From the NCBI RefSeq assembly GCF_947495705.1, contig NZ_CANLZR010000003.1, positions 124,001-188,000 on the forward strand: DNA of 64,000 nucleotides. The letters are read 5' to 3'. The notes under the pieces were generated by a model that was not told where the DNA came from, searched no databases, and was given only the letters and a program-made list of their open reading frames with translations. This stretch comes from an uncultured Phycicoccus sp. Its GTDB lineage: Bacteria; Actinomycetota; Actinomycetes; Actinomycetales; Dermatophilaceae. The translations under genes were made by a program, and so were the position numbers. Numbering within the stretch: position 1 is the stretch's first letter; every line of letters begins with the position of its first letter. Of the stretch, positions 33,491 to 41,733 are shown one piece after another.

Positions 33491-36001
33491 GTCGACTGCC
33501 GTGGTGGTGGTGGCCGTGGCGGTCGCGGCGGCCGCGGCGTCCGGCTCGGAGACGGTGACCGGGGCCGCCGCCTCGACGAGGCCGCTCGCGCCCTCCTCGT
33601 CCTGCCCGCGGCGCACCGCGGCGAGGAGCATCTGCGCGACGTCGACGACCTCGACCTGCTCGGCGACGCCCTCGGACTGCTTTGCGGTCAGCCCGTCGGA
33701 CATCATGACGCGGCAGAACGGGCAGCCGATGGCGATGCGGTCGGCCCCGGTGGCGATGGCCTCGTCGGTGCGGTTGGTGTTGATCCGGGTGCCGAGCTTC
33801 TCCTCCATCCACATCCGCGCACCGCCCGCGCCGCAGCAGAACGACGTCTCGCCCGAGCGCGGCATCTCGCGCATCTCGACGCCGGGCAGCGCCCCGATCA
33901 GCTCGCGCGGAGGGGCGTAGACCCCGTTGTGCCGGCCGAGGTAGCACGGGTCGTGGTAGGTGACGGTGGGTGCCGTCGAGGCGACGTTCTTCGCCGACGA
34001 CATCCCGGGCGTCTCGTCGGGACGCGCGACCGGGGTCAGCTTCTTCTCGCGGACGAGCCGGTTGAGCAGCTGGGTGTGGTGCAGCACCTCGTAGTTGCCG
34101 CCGAGCTGGGGGTACTCGTTCTTGATGGTGTTGAAGCAGTGCGCGCAGGTGACGACGACCTTGGTGACGCCGAACTCGCCGAAGGTCTCGACGTTCTGCT
34201 GCGCGAGCGTCTGGAAGAGCAGCTCGTTGCCGGCGCGCCGCGCCGAGTCGCCGGTGCACGTCTCGCCGTCGCCGAGGACCGCGAAGGACACCCCGGCGGT
34301 GTCGAGCAGCTCGGCCACCGCGCGGCTCGTCTTCTTCGCGCGGTCCTCGTAGGCGCCGGCGCACCCGACCCAGAACAGCCACTCGACGTCGGTGGCCTGC
34401 TCGACGTCCTGGCCGAGCACCTTGACCGGGAACGGCAGGTCCTTGGCCCAGTCGAGCCGCGCCCGGGCGCCCATGCCCCACGGGTTGCCCTTGCTCTCGA
34501 GGTTCTTGAACAGACCGCCCAGCTCGCTCGGGAAGGCCGACTCGATGAGCGTGGCGTACCGGCGCATGTCGATGATGTGGTCGACGTGCTCGATGTCGAC
34601 GGGGCACTGCTCGACGCAGGCGCCGCACGTCGTGCACGACCACAGGACGTCCTGGTCGATGACGGCGTCCGGGCCGTGCGGGTTGTAGGCGGTCAGCGGC
34701 GCCGAGGGGTCGTAGCCGGTGTCGCCGACGAGCGCCATCTGCGACCAGTCGACGACGTCGACCGACCCGGCGGGCTCGATGCCGTCCGTGGGCACGGTCT
34801 GGGCCGCCGCGGCAACCGAGGCCATGGCCCGCGCCGGGTCGCCGGCGGTGTCGGCCAGCGCCCGCAGGTACGGCGCCTTCGCGTCGGCGTGGTCGCGCAG
34901 GGCCATCATGAGCAGCTTCGGCGACAGCGGCTTCTCGGTGTTCCAGGCCGGGCACTGGCTCTGGCAGCGACCGCACTCCGTACACGTCGAGAAGTCGAGC
35001 AGGCCCTTCCAGGTGAAGTCCTCGACCGCGCCGACGCCGAGGGCGTCGCCCTCCTCCATGTCCTCCATGGCGTCGAGGTCGAAGGCGCGGCCGCCCACCG
35101 TCATCGGCTTCGCGGCGCCGAGCGCGGTCCGCCCGGACGCCTCGCGCTTGAACCAGATGTTCGGGAAGGCCAGGAAGCGGTGCCAGGCGACACCCATCGT
35201 CGGCTGCAGCGCGATGGTGATCATCCAGGCGAACGAGACGAGGATCTTCAGGGTCGCCACCACGTACACCCAGGCCGCGAGCGCGGGCAGGGTCGCGCCG
35301 GACCACCAGCCGGCCATCCAGCCGGTGAGCGGGAAGTGCAGGAGCAGGGAGCTCTCCGGCTCGATCCGGGTGACCATCGCCGCCTCGAGCCCGCGCAGCA
35401 GCAGGATGCAGATGGTGACGACGAGGATCGTCAGCTCGACGTAGTACGCCTGCCAGAACGTCGACCCGAAGAAGCGCGAGGACCGCCCGCTCTCGCCCGC
35501 GGCCCGCCGGGGGTGCTCCTTCTGGCGGACCGCCATGAGCACGACGATGCCGACGAGACCGCCCCAGGCGAACAGCTCGATGAGCCACTCGAAGGGCGGG
35601 AAGTGGCCGATGACGGGGAGCCGGTAGTCGGGCTGGATCAGCTGGAAGAAGGCGTTGACGAGGGTGGCGAAGAGGATGAGGAACGCGAGCGCAGTGAACC
35701 AGTGGGCGGCCGCGACGACCTTGAGCCGGCTCATCCGGGTGTGGCCGAGGAACTCCTTGGCCAGGGTCCAGGTGCGGGCGCCGGGGGCGTTGGTGCGGCT
35801 GCCGTCCGGCTGGCCCATCCGGTAGAGCCCGACGAACCGCCCGACCTGCCGGAAGAGCAGCGCCCAGCCGACGGTCGGGACGATGACGCACAGGACGATC
35901 GCGACGACCTGGACGGCGGTGACCCCGCCGAACCGCTCGTCGAGCGTCGGGACGACGTCGCTGGCCAGGGCGGGTGCGAGGGCAGGCGCGGCGAGCAGCA
36001 T
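32402..36001 (-). CDS. Membrane-bound Fe-S heterodisulfide-reductase-like oxidoreductase with DPWDEP-repeat tail
   Basis: 1199 residues. The N-terminal ~300 residues hold about six membrane helices, similar to respiratory gamma/cytochrome b subunits. Next comes a ferredoxin-type pair of 4Fe-4S motifs (CTECGRCQSQCP from Cys340 and CTTCGACVEQCPVD near 454), then two cysteine-rich CCG domains (CAHCFNTIKNEYP, YHDPCYLGRH, SFCCGAGG), as in HdrB/GlpC-like electron carriers. Mycobacteria have a homologue of about 880 residues near fadE genes; it is thought to pass electrons from acyl-CoA oxidation to the respiratory chain. Here ~400 extra residues form a Pro/Ala/Thr/Glu-rich tail with eight DPWDEP motifs and a terminal DPWD. 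Leaderless start: TAGGCT (36009-36014, minus) 7 bases before ATG; a TetR-type site lies just upstream. Confidence 0.87.
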   Translation of the reverse strand: MLLAAPALAPALASDVVPTLDERFGGVTAVQVVAIVLCVIVPTVGWALLFRQVGRFVGLYRMGQPDGSRTNAPGARTWTLAKEFLGHTRMSRLKVVAAAHWFTALAFLILFATLVNAFFQLIQPDYRLPVIGHFPPFEWLIELFAWGGLVGIVVLMAVRQKEHPRRAAGESGRSSRFFGSTFWQAYYVELTILVVTICILLLRGLEAAMVTRIEPESSLLLHFPLTGWMAGWWSGATLPALAAWVYVVATLKILVSFAWMITIALQPTMGVAWHRFLAFPNIWFKREASGRTALGAAKPMTVGGRAFDLDAMEDMEEGDALGVGAVEDFTWKGLLDFSTCTECGRCQSQCPAWNTEKPLSPKLLMMALRDHADAKAPYLRALADTAGDPARAMASVAAAAQTVPTDGIEPAGSVDVVDWSQMALVGDTGYDPSAPLTAYNPHGPDAVIDQDVLWSCTTCGACVEQCPVDIEHVDHIIDMRRYATLIESAFPSELGGLFKNLESKGNPWGMGARARLDWAKDLPFPVKVLGQDVEQATDVEWLFWVGCAGAYEDRAKKTSRAVAELLDTAGVSFAVLGDGETCTGDSARRAGNELLFQTLAQQNVETFGEFGVTKVVVTCAHCFNTIKNEYPQLGGNYEVLHHTQLLNRLVREKKLTPVARPDETPGMSSAKNVASTAPTVTYHDPCYLGRHNGVYAPPRELIGALPGVEMREMPRSGETSFCCGAGGARMWMEEKLGTRINTNRTDEAIATGADRIAIGCPFCRVMMSDGLTAKQSEGVAEQVEVVDVAQMLLAAVRRGQDEEGASGLVEAAAPVTVSEPDAAAAATATATTTTAVDVEQAPSAAPPATDEADPWDEPATAAAPAAATTPAPADTVATDEADPWDEPATAAAPAADTTPAPADTVATDEADPWDEPAAAPTDTTDDGPETTPSAAPADTDEADPWDEPAAAPTDTTDTGPETTPNTAPADTDEADPWDEPATAAAATTTPAPADTVATDEPDPWDEPATAAAADTTPAPANTVATDEADPWDEPAAAPAATDATDTASEAPAPTEDEPAAADPGHEAPATAGADDEPATGAEAATDFAGDEALLDEPDPWDEPAPGAPADRTPTPEDADASSPEPEDEAADTQPTPEPDEPTDEEPAVGAAVEAPAPVEATTEPAVEDAPDEKPRAKATPDDGSFGGDPGLVDEPDPWD

Positions 36002-36021
36002 GCGCCGCAGCCTACCGCCGG

Positions 36022-36037
36022 GTAAGCGAGCGCTCAC
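36022..36037 (-). promoter_or_regulatory. Putative TetR-type operator of the Fe-S oxidoreductase
   Basis: GTAAGCGAGCGCTCAC on the plus strand, one base different from the fadE5 site at 21021-21036. It sits 8 bases upstream of the TAGGCT -10 box on the minus strand, where a bound repressor would exclude RNA polymerase. Confidence 0.55.
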
Positions 36038-36129
36038 CGCTGTGTGACGACCATCAACCGGCCTGTCACGGCGGGCAGATCCGTCGTCTGCGCGTCCCCT
36101 CCGATGCGCGGCGGCTACCAGGGCCGAGA

Positions 36130-36176
36130 CGCCGTTGTCCCCATGGATAACTATCTGTTGGAATACACATAACGTG
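36130..36176 (+). promoter_or_regulatory. AT-rich promoter region of cysK
   Basis: The only clearly AT-rich stretch in the 261-base gap, around GGATAACTATCTGTTGGAAT and ACACATAACG, about 90-130 bases before cysK. TTGTCC at 36135 followed by TATCTG or TTGGAA boxes are possible -35/-10 elements; the exact pair cannot be fixed by eye. Confidence 0.35.
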
Positions 36177-36262
36177 TCGGGGGTTGGCCCCGACAGTACG
36201 TGCGCTGCAGCGCGCCGCCGCCCCTCCGGGACGCCGGCGGTTCCCGACCGAAAGGTGATGCG

Positions 36263-37192
36263 ATGCCCATCCTCGACGACGTGACCCAGGCGGTCGGTAA
36301 CACCCCGCTCGTCCGGCTCAACCGGATCATCGACGGGGATGCGACCGTCGCGGCCAAGCTGGAGTTCTACAACCCGGCGAGCTCGGTCAAGGACCGCATC
36401 GGGGTGGCCATCGTCGACGCCGCGGAGGCGTCCGGGCAGCTGGAGGCCGGCGGCACGATCGTCGAGGCCACGTCGGGCAACACCGGCATCGCACTGGCCA
36501 TGGTCGGGGCAGCCCGCGGCTACCAGGTCGTCCTCGCCATGCCCGAGTCGATGAGCAAGGAGCGACGGGCCCTGCTGCGCGCGTACGGTGCCGAGCTGAT
36601 CCTCACCGACCCGTCGCTCGGGATGAAGGGTGCCGTGGCCAAGGCCGACGAGATCGTCGCCGAGCGCGAGGGCGCGGTGCTCGCCCGCCAGTTCGCCAAC
36701 GCCGCGAACCCCGAGATCCACCGTCGGACGACGGCCGAGGAGATCTGGAAGGACACCGACGGCCAGGTCGACATCGTCGTCGCGGGCATCGGCACCGGTG
36801 GCACCATCACCGGCGTCGGCGAGGTGCTCAAGGCCCGCAAGCCGGGTGTCCAGATCATCGCCGTCGAGCCCGAGGAGTCCCCGATCCTCAACGGCGGCCA
36901 GCCCGGCCCGCACAAGATCCAGGGCATCGGCGCCAACTTCGTCCCGGAGATCCTCAACACCGACATCTACGACGAGGTCATCGACGTCAACGCGCAGACC
37001 TCGGTCGAGTGGGCCCGCAAGGCGGCGACCCACGAGGGCCTGCTCGTCGGCATCTCCTCCGGTTCCGCGCTCGCCGCCGCCGCCCAGGTGGCCGCGCGCC
37101 CCGAGAACGCGGGCAAGACGATCGTCGTCATCATCCCGAGCTTCGGTGAGCGGTACCTGTCGACGATCCTGTTCGAGGGGCTCGTCGACTGA
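36263..37192 (+). CDS. cysK: Cysteine synthase A (O-acetylserine sulfhydrylase)
   Basis: 309-residue PLP enzyme making L-cysteine from O-acetylserine and sulfide. PLP Lys lies in the N-terminal [11 protein letters not shown], the substrate-sensing loop is [12 protein letters not shown], and the phosphate-binding [12 protein letters not shown] loop and the C-terminal [13 protein letters not shown] are conserved. ATG 36263 has GAAAGGTG upstream. cysE starts 2 bases after its stop, so the two successive steps of cysteine synthesis are in one operon and the proteins can form the cysteine synthase complex. Confidence 0.95.
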   Translation: MPILDDVTQAVGNTPLVRLNRIIDGDATVAAKLEFYNPASSVKDRIGVAIVDAAEASGQLEAGGTIVEATSGNTGIALAMVGAARGYQVVLAMPESMSKERRALLRAYGAELILTDPSLGMKGAVAKADEIVAEREGAVLARQFANAANPEIHRRTTAEEIWKDTDGQVDIVVAGIGTGGTITGVGEVLKARKPGVQIIAVEPEESPILNGGQPGPHKIQGIGANFVPEILNTDIYDEVIDVNAQTSVEWARKAATHEGLLVGISSGSALAAAAQVAARPENAGKTIVVIIPSFGERYLSTILFEGLVD

Positions 37193-37194
37193 CC

Positions 37195-37791
37195 ATGTCC
37201 TTCCTCCAGCAGGCGCGGGCGACGATCCGCGACGACCTCGACGCGGCGATGCGGCGCGACCCGGCGGCCGAGACGCGTGCCGATGTAGCGCTCAACTCGC
37301 CTGGGCTGCACGCGATCTGGGCCTACCGGCTCGCGCACCGGCTCTGGGGCAAGGGGCCCGGATGGCGCCCCGCCGCGCGCCTGCTGTCGACCGTGGCACG
37401 CGCCGTGACGGGGGTGGAGATCCACCCCGGGGCCAGGATCGGGCAGCGGTTCTTCATCGACCACGGCATGGGCGTCGTCATCGGCGCCACCGCCGTCGTC
37501 GGCGACGACGTCATGCTCTACCACGGGGTCACCCTCGGTGGCCGGTCCCTGCAGCGCGGGGTCAAGCGGCACCCGACCGTGGGCGACCGGGTGACGATCG
37601 GCGCGGGGGCGCGCGTCCTCGGCGACATCCGGATCGGGGACGACGTGCAGATCGGGGCGAACTCGGTCGTCGTCAAGGACGTCCCGGACGGCGCGGTCGC
37701 GACGGGGGTGCCGGCCACGGTCCGCTTCCCCCGGCTTCCCGAGGAGGACCCCTACGACGCGCTGTTCGCCGAACCCGCGATCTTCATCTGA
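37195..37791 (+). CDS. cysE: Serine O-acetyltransferase
   Basis: 198 residues, the short Gram-positive form (EpsC-like). A helical N-terminus is followed by the left-handed beta helix of hexapeptide repeats: [20 protein letters not shown] with the catalytic His/Asp, then [36 protein letters not shown]. Transfers acetyl from acetyl-CoA to L-serine for cysK encoded just upstream. The C-terminus ([10 protein letters not shown]) ends in Ile, as in CysE proteins that dock this residue into the CysK active site. Confidence 0.94.
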   Translation: MSFLQQARATIRDDLDAAMRRDPAAETRADVALNSPGLHAIWAYRLAHRLWGKGPGWRPAARLLSTVARAVTGVEIHPGARIGQRFFIDHGMGVVIGATAVVGDDVMLYHGVTLGGRSLQRGVKRHPTVGDRVTIGAGARVLGDIRIGDDVQIGANSVVVKDVPDGAVATGVPATVRFPRLPEEDPYDALFAEPAIFI

Positions 37792-37808
37792 GCGCACCCC
37801 CGTCCCCC

Positions 37809-37956
37809 CATCGACCAATAGGTCACGCCGGGTACGGACCCCGGTGTCCCGACATCGACCAATAGGTCACGGCAGGTACGAGGTAGGTGTACCTGCCGTG
37901 ACCTGTTGGTCGGTTGGGGTGCGGGGCGTGTACCGGGTGTGACCTATTGGTCGGGT
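37809..37956. repeat. Four-copy repeat cluster, two forward then two inverted
   Basis: Plus copies at 37809-37836 and 37853-37880; minus copies at 37889-37916 and 37930-37956. They lie between the convergent cysE and CHAT genes and could form a large cruciform or hairpin that also acts as a transcription barrier. One inverted copy has TGTTGG for TATTGG. Confidence 0.9.
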
Positions 37957-37987
37957 GGGGTGCGGGTGTCGGCGACCGGGCTGCTGG

Positions 37988-40516
37988 TCAGCGGCCTGCG
38001 GGGCTCCCGTCCGACCCGTGCAGGGAGCTCCCGTCCGACCCGTGCAGGGAGCTCCCGTCCGACCCGTGCAGGGAGCTCCCGTCCGACCCGTGCAGGCAGC
38101 TCCAGTCCGACCCGTACAGGCAGAAGACGCCCGCGTCCGGATGAAGCTCGACGACCTCGGCCCACGCCTGGGCCGCGTCCGCACCCTGCGCGAGCAGCCG
38201 GTGGTAGCCGACCATCGCCTCGGCGGCCAGGTCGTCGGCGACCGGGGACACGGCGGCCAGGACGCTCGTCGCCCCGAGCGAGAGCAGCGCGACGGCCAGC
38301 CCCAGCGGCTCCGCCCCCGGGCGGCTCGAGAACTGGCCGACGTCGCAGGCCGCGAGCGCCACGTGTTCGGCGGCCACGGGGCGGGGGAACTCGTGCGCGA
38401 ACACGGGACCGTCGGACATCCGGACCGACGAGAACAGCGGGCTCTGCGGCTCATGGATGCCGTGGGCGGCGAGATGGACGACCCGCGCGCAGGCCAGGGC
38501 CTCGAGGACATCGGCGCTGGAGGCGAGCCCGACGGCGGCCGGCTCGGCCGTCGCGGAGCCGTCCCCAACGGCCCAGGCGTCCCGGACCGCGTCGACCTCG
38601 GCCGCGCTCCGGGCCAGCCCCGGCCCGTGCACGGCCCGCAGTGCCTCGCTCGCCCGTGGACCGCCGCCGCGCGCCGGACCGCGCACCCAGCGGGTGACGC
38701 TCGGCGCCACGGTGACCGGCCGGCCGCGCAACGACGGGAGCAGGCTCCACGGCATCGCCGCGAGCGACCCGGACGGAACGACGACGACCCGGCCGTCCCC
38801 GCGCCACAGCGGACGCAGCACGGCGTCGACGGTGTCGAGCGACGCGCGGGTGGCTCGCGCGAGCACCGGGGTCATCGGGGACGACGGCCCGAGCGCGGCG
38901 CGCGCCCGCAGGTCTCGGCGGAGCCTGGTGCCGAGCGCCGCGACCTCCGCGGTGTCGCCCACGTCGTGGACGGAGGGCGGCTCGGCGCCGAGGGTCACGG
39001 CGTGCAGCCGGCCGCCGGACTCGAAGAACTCCACGACGACCGTGGCGCGCTCGCGGGCTGCGGCCGCGCCCTCGTCGGCGGCCACGGCCGGGGCGGCGCC
39101 TCCGGCGGCGGCGTCGGTGGCCAGGCTCCACTCCCGCTGCGCGATCAGCGGCTCGAGCTCGCTGACGCGGGCCGTGATGTCTCGGATGACCGCCCCGTCG
39201 CTGTCGACGAGCAGCTGCCGCAACCGTCGCAGCTCGCGGGTCAGCTCGGCGAGCCCGGGGTCCGGCGAGGCGCTGACCGGGTTGATCCGGTGCGAGATGG
39301 CACGCCATCGCTCGACGGTGGTGGCGACCTCGGCCGGGGTCCCCGAGCGCAGGACGCCGGCGATGTCGAACTCCGCCAGCCGGCGGCCGTGCAGGGCCAT
39401 GGCGGCCCGCACGTCGAGACTCGAGGAGAGGAACTGGTGCGCGGCCAGCAGCCGGTTGCCGTCGGTGACGTGGCGTTCGGTGTCCGCCCGATGCCCGCGC
39501 GCCGCCTCGACCCGGGCCCGGACCAGCGCGTCGTGGAGACCGGCCGCGAGGGAGTCGGTACCGGTGTCGTCGAGGGCACTGAGGCAGCGCTGTGCCCCCG
39601 AGACATCCCCGAGCAGGACCCGGGCCTCGGCTTCGAGCCGGATCGCCGCCCGGTCCGAGGGCGAGGCGGTGCGCGCCGCGCCATTGCGTTCGGCGAGGGT
39701 CGCCACCACTGCCGGGAGGTCGGTCCCGGCGGCGACGTCCACCGTGGTCCGGACGAGGTCGGCCTCGCGGACGAGCTCGGACGCCTGCCGGGTCCGGTAG
39801 GCGGCGACCGCGCCCCGGACGTGCTGCCGGGCCGGCTCGAGGTCGTCGACGAGGAGGTCACAGCGGGCGAGCCGTAGGGCGATCTCGCCCTCCTCGATGC
39901 GATGGCCCTCCCGGTGCGCGGCGTCGAGGGCGATGCGCAGCGCCCGGCGGGCCGCGTCGACGAGGCCGGCGTCGAGGAGCACGTCGGCCTCGTCGAGCCG
40001 GCTGCGGTCGCGCGACACCGCGGTCTCCATGGCGTCGGCCGCTCGCATCAGGGTGAGCGCGCGGGGCAGGTCGCCCGCGACGAACGCGACGACCGCGCGG
40101 TTGTGGCGGGCCTTGAACTCGAGGTCGACGAGGCCGTGCCGCGCCGCGACGGCGGCCGCGGCGTCGGCGTGCTCGGCCGCCGCGCGGATGTTGCCGACAC
40201 CGAGCTCGCCCTGCCCGAGGTTGAGCCGCAGCGCCCACGTCTGCGCCGGGTCGAGCAGGTCCTCGTGCGCCGCCGCCCGGCTCAGCGAGTCGACGCAGTC
40301 GCGCCACGCCCCGACGCGACCCTGGATGGTCCCCTCCTGGATGTGGGTCAGGGCGACGAGCAACGGGTCGCCGAGGGCGTCGGCGTCCTGCCGGGCGGCG
40401 CGGAGCATCGCGAGGGCCGGGCGGACTCCGCGCAGCTCGAGCTCGGCCCACGACCGGGTGATGACGATCCGGATGCGCATCCAGCCCGCCGCGTGGTCGG
40501 TCCGCCCGCTCAGCAT
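37988..40516 (-). CDS. TPR-CHAT domain protein (caspase-like protease)
   Basis: At least 842 residues from the first canonical ATG; coding character continues upstream to about 40630, where an ATC with well-placed GGAG may be the true start. The N-terminal ~450 residues are TPR-like helical pairs (DALGDPLLVALTHIQEGTIQ, AHEDLLDPAQTWALRLNLGQ). The C-terminal CHAT domain has the His-Cys dyad in HLAAHGIHEP (His685) and LAACDVGQFS (Cys724), preceded by VVVVPSGSLAAMPWSLLP. It ends in four copies of an eight-residue GSDGSSLH repeat encoded by 24-bp repeats. Last gene of the protease/sigma operon. Cytosolic; substrate unknown, though sigma-control partners are natural candidates. Confidence 0.88.
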   Translation of the reverse strand: MLSGRTDHAAGWMRIRIVITRSWAELELRGVRPALAMLRAARQDADALGDPLLVALTHIQEGTIQGRVGAWRDCVDSLSRAAAHEDLLDPAQTWALRLNLGQGELGVGNIRAAAEHADAAAAVAARHGLVDLEFKARHNRAVVAFVAGDLPRALTLMRAADAMETAVSRDRSRLDEADVLLDAGLVDAARRALRIALDAAHREGHRIEEGEIALRLARCDLLVDDLEPARQHVRGAVAAYRTRQASELVREADLVRTTVDVAAGTDLPAVVATLAERNGAARTASPSDRAAIRLEAEARVLLGDVSGAQRCLSALDDTGTDSLAAGLHDALVRARVEAARGHRADTERHVTDGNRLLAAHQFLSSSLDVRAAMALHGRRLAEFDIAGVLRSGTPAEVATTVERWRAISHRINPVSASPDPGLAELTRELRRLRQLLVDSDGAVIRDITARVSELEPLIAQREWSLATDAAAGGAAPAVAADEGAAAARERATVVVEFFESGGRLHAVTLGAEPPSVHDVGDTAEVAALGTRLRRDLRARAALGPSSPMTPVLARATRASLDTVDAVLRPLWRGDGRVVVVPSGSLAAMPWSLLPSLRGRPVTVAPSVTRWVRGPARGGGPRASEALRAVHGPGLARSAAEVDAVRDAWAVGDGSATAEPAAVGLASSADVLEALACARVVHLAAHGIHEPQSPLFSSVRMSDGPVFAHEFPRPVAAEHVALAACDVGQFSSRPGAEPLGLAVALLSLGATSVLAAVSPVADDLAAEAMVGYHRLLAQGADAAQAWAEVVELHPDAGVFCLYGSDWSCLHGSDGSSLHGSDGSSLHGSDGSSLHGSDGSPAGR
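38002..38117 (-). repeat. 24-bp tandem repeats at the end of the CHAT gene
   Basis: About five units of CTCCCGTCCGACCCGTGCAG plus spacer, period 24 bases, three of them identical. In frame they give LHGSDGSS repeats at the extreme C-terminus. Confidence 0.9.
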
Positions 40517-40639
40517 CCCGAGGGCGTCGTCGAGCCCCGCGGCAGCCTTCTCGAACCGGCCGACCTCGTTGTCGTGGCGCGCCGTGGCGAGGAGGCGCTG
40601 CGCCTGCGCGATCAGCGGGTCGTCCTCGATGAGCCTCTC

Positions 40640-41140
40640 CTAGAGCTCGATCGCGGGGGTGATGATGGGCGGGGCGTCCGGGGCGGACAGCCGCCGGAGC
40701 ACGAAGCTCGCGAGTCCCCGCTCGACTCCGAGGAACGAGAAGCGCCCCTCGTCGTCGGTCGTCGTCGTCCGGGTCCGGCCGCGTTCGCGGAGCTCGACCT
40801 CGACGTCGTTCTCGCTGACCCAGCCGATGACGTCGGAGAGGGTGGACTCGCCGTGCTCGATCGTCACCATGACGCTCAGGCCGTCGCGGGCGAAGGTCAC
40901 GGTGTCGGCGCGGTCGTAGTCGGCGCCGCGCACGGACGCGAGCGTGGACCCGGACACGATCTCGGCCACCTGGGCCTCCAGCGAGGCGACGCTCATCGCG
41001 AACTTGATCCGGTCGAGCAGGTCGCCGGGCATGGGGTCGAGGTGGATGTGGGCCTCGCGCAGCTCGGCCAGGACGAGCTCGTCGACGGCGTCGATCGGTT
41101 CGGCGGCGAGCAGGAACTCGTGGTCGGGCGTCGGGGTCAT
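40640..41140 (-). CDS. Small regulator-like protein with transthyretin-like C-terminal domain
   Basis: 166 residues. Start ATG 41140 overlaps the sigma-factor stop (ATGA). The N-terminal part is acidic and helical (DAVDELVLAELREAHIHLDP, GDLLDRIKFAMSV), reminiscent of the helical N-termini of anti-sigma or sigma-partner proteins but without the HxxxCxxC zinc motif. The second half (VEVELRERGRTRTTTTDDEG, RFSFLGVERGLASFVL) resembles a carboxypeptidase-regulatory/transthyretin-like beta sandwich. I do not recognise a named family; similar small genes sit between ECF sigma and CHAT genes in other actinobacteria as far as I recall. It is a plausible sigma partner and protease target, by position only. 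Confidence 0.6.
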   Translation of the reverse strand: MTPTPDHEFLLAAEPIDAVDELVLAELREAHIHLDPMPGDLLDRIKFAMSVASLEAQVAEIVSGSTLASVRGADYDRADTVTFARDGLSVMVTIEHGESTLSDVIGWVSENDVEVELRERGRTRTTTTDDEGRFSFLGVERGLASFVLRRLSAPDAPPIITPAIEL

Positions 41141-41733
41141 CTCGACATCTCCCATCGGGGGTCGGCGGTGAGCGCAGCGCGGAGCTTGGCCAGGCAGCGG
41201 CCCCGGGTCGGGCCGATCGAGCCGACGGGCATCCCGAGGGCCTCGGCGACGTGCGCGTAGTCGGGGCGTTCGGCGAAGGCGATGGCACGGAGCAGGGTCC
41301 GGCAGCGCTCGGGCAGCTCGGCGAAGTGGGCCCACACGACGGATCCCTCCTCGGCCGCGAGGACGGCCTCCTCGGGGGACGGCTCGGTCTGCTCCGGCTC
41401 GACGTCGCGGACGTCGTCGTAGGTCCCCGTCTCCTCACGCCGGCCGCGCCGGGTGGACGTCCACGCGTCGCGCTTGGTCGTCGTGATGAGCCACTTCAGG
41501 ACGGCCTGCGGGTCGGCGATGGACGGCGCATGCTCGATGAGCTTGAGCCAGGTGTTCTGCACGACGTCCTCGGCCGCCTGCCGGGTCAGCCCCTGCTGCC
41601 GGGCGACCGCCCACAGCAGCGGGGTCACGGCGTCGACGAGCGTCGACATGCCCGACGGGTCCCCGTCCCGGAAGGCCCGGAAGGCGTCGGCCGCGCGCAC
41701 CGCCAGGCTCTCGGCGCCGGCCCCGGTCTGCAT
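41137..41733 (-). CDS. ECF-type RNA polymerase sigma factor
   Basis: 198 residues with only sigma regions 2 and 4. Region 2 includes PLLWAVARQQGLTRQAAEDV and VVQNTWLKLIEHAPSI (core-binding and -10 recognition), region 4 has ELPERCRTLLRAIAFAERPD and the helix-turn-helix YAHVAEALGMPVGSIGPTRG. The separating linker is acidic (DDVRDVEPEQTEPSPEEAV). It should direct transcription of a small regulon, probably including this operon. No membrane anti-sigma factor is encoded nearby. The ATG overlaps the protease stop (TGATG) and the stop overlaps the next ATG, so translation is coupled throughout. Confidence 0.9.
   Translation of the reverse strand: MQTGAGAESLAVRAADAFRAFRDGDPSGMSTLVDAVTPLLWAVARQQGLTRQAAEDVVQNTWLKLIEHAPSIADPQAVLKWLITTTKRDAWTSTRRGRREETGTYDDVRDVEPEQTEPSPEEAVLAAEEGSVVWAHFAELPERCRTLLRAIAFAERPDYAHVAEALGMPVGSIGPTRGRCLAKLRAALTADPRWEMSR

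Noticed and set aside
32807-36025. 1072-codon open frame on the plus strand
   Set aside because: Antisense shadow of the Fe-S oxidoreductase gene created by GC-rich third positions; low-complexity Gly/Arg/Val composition and no start context.
36130-36176. CymR/Rrf2-type operator upstream of cysK
   Set aside because: Only one half (GGAATA) of such a site is visible; no symmetric partner could be found, so only a promoter region is reported.
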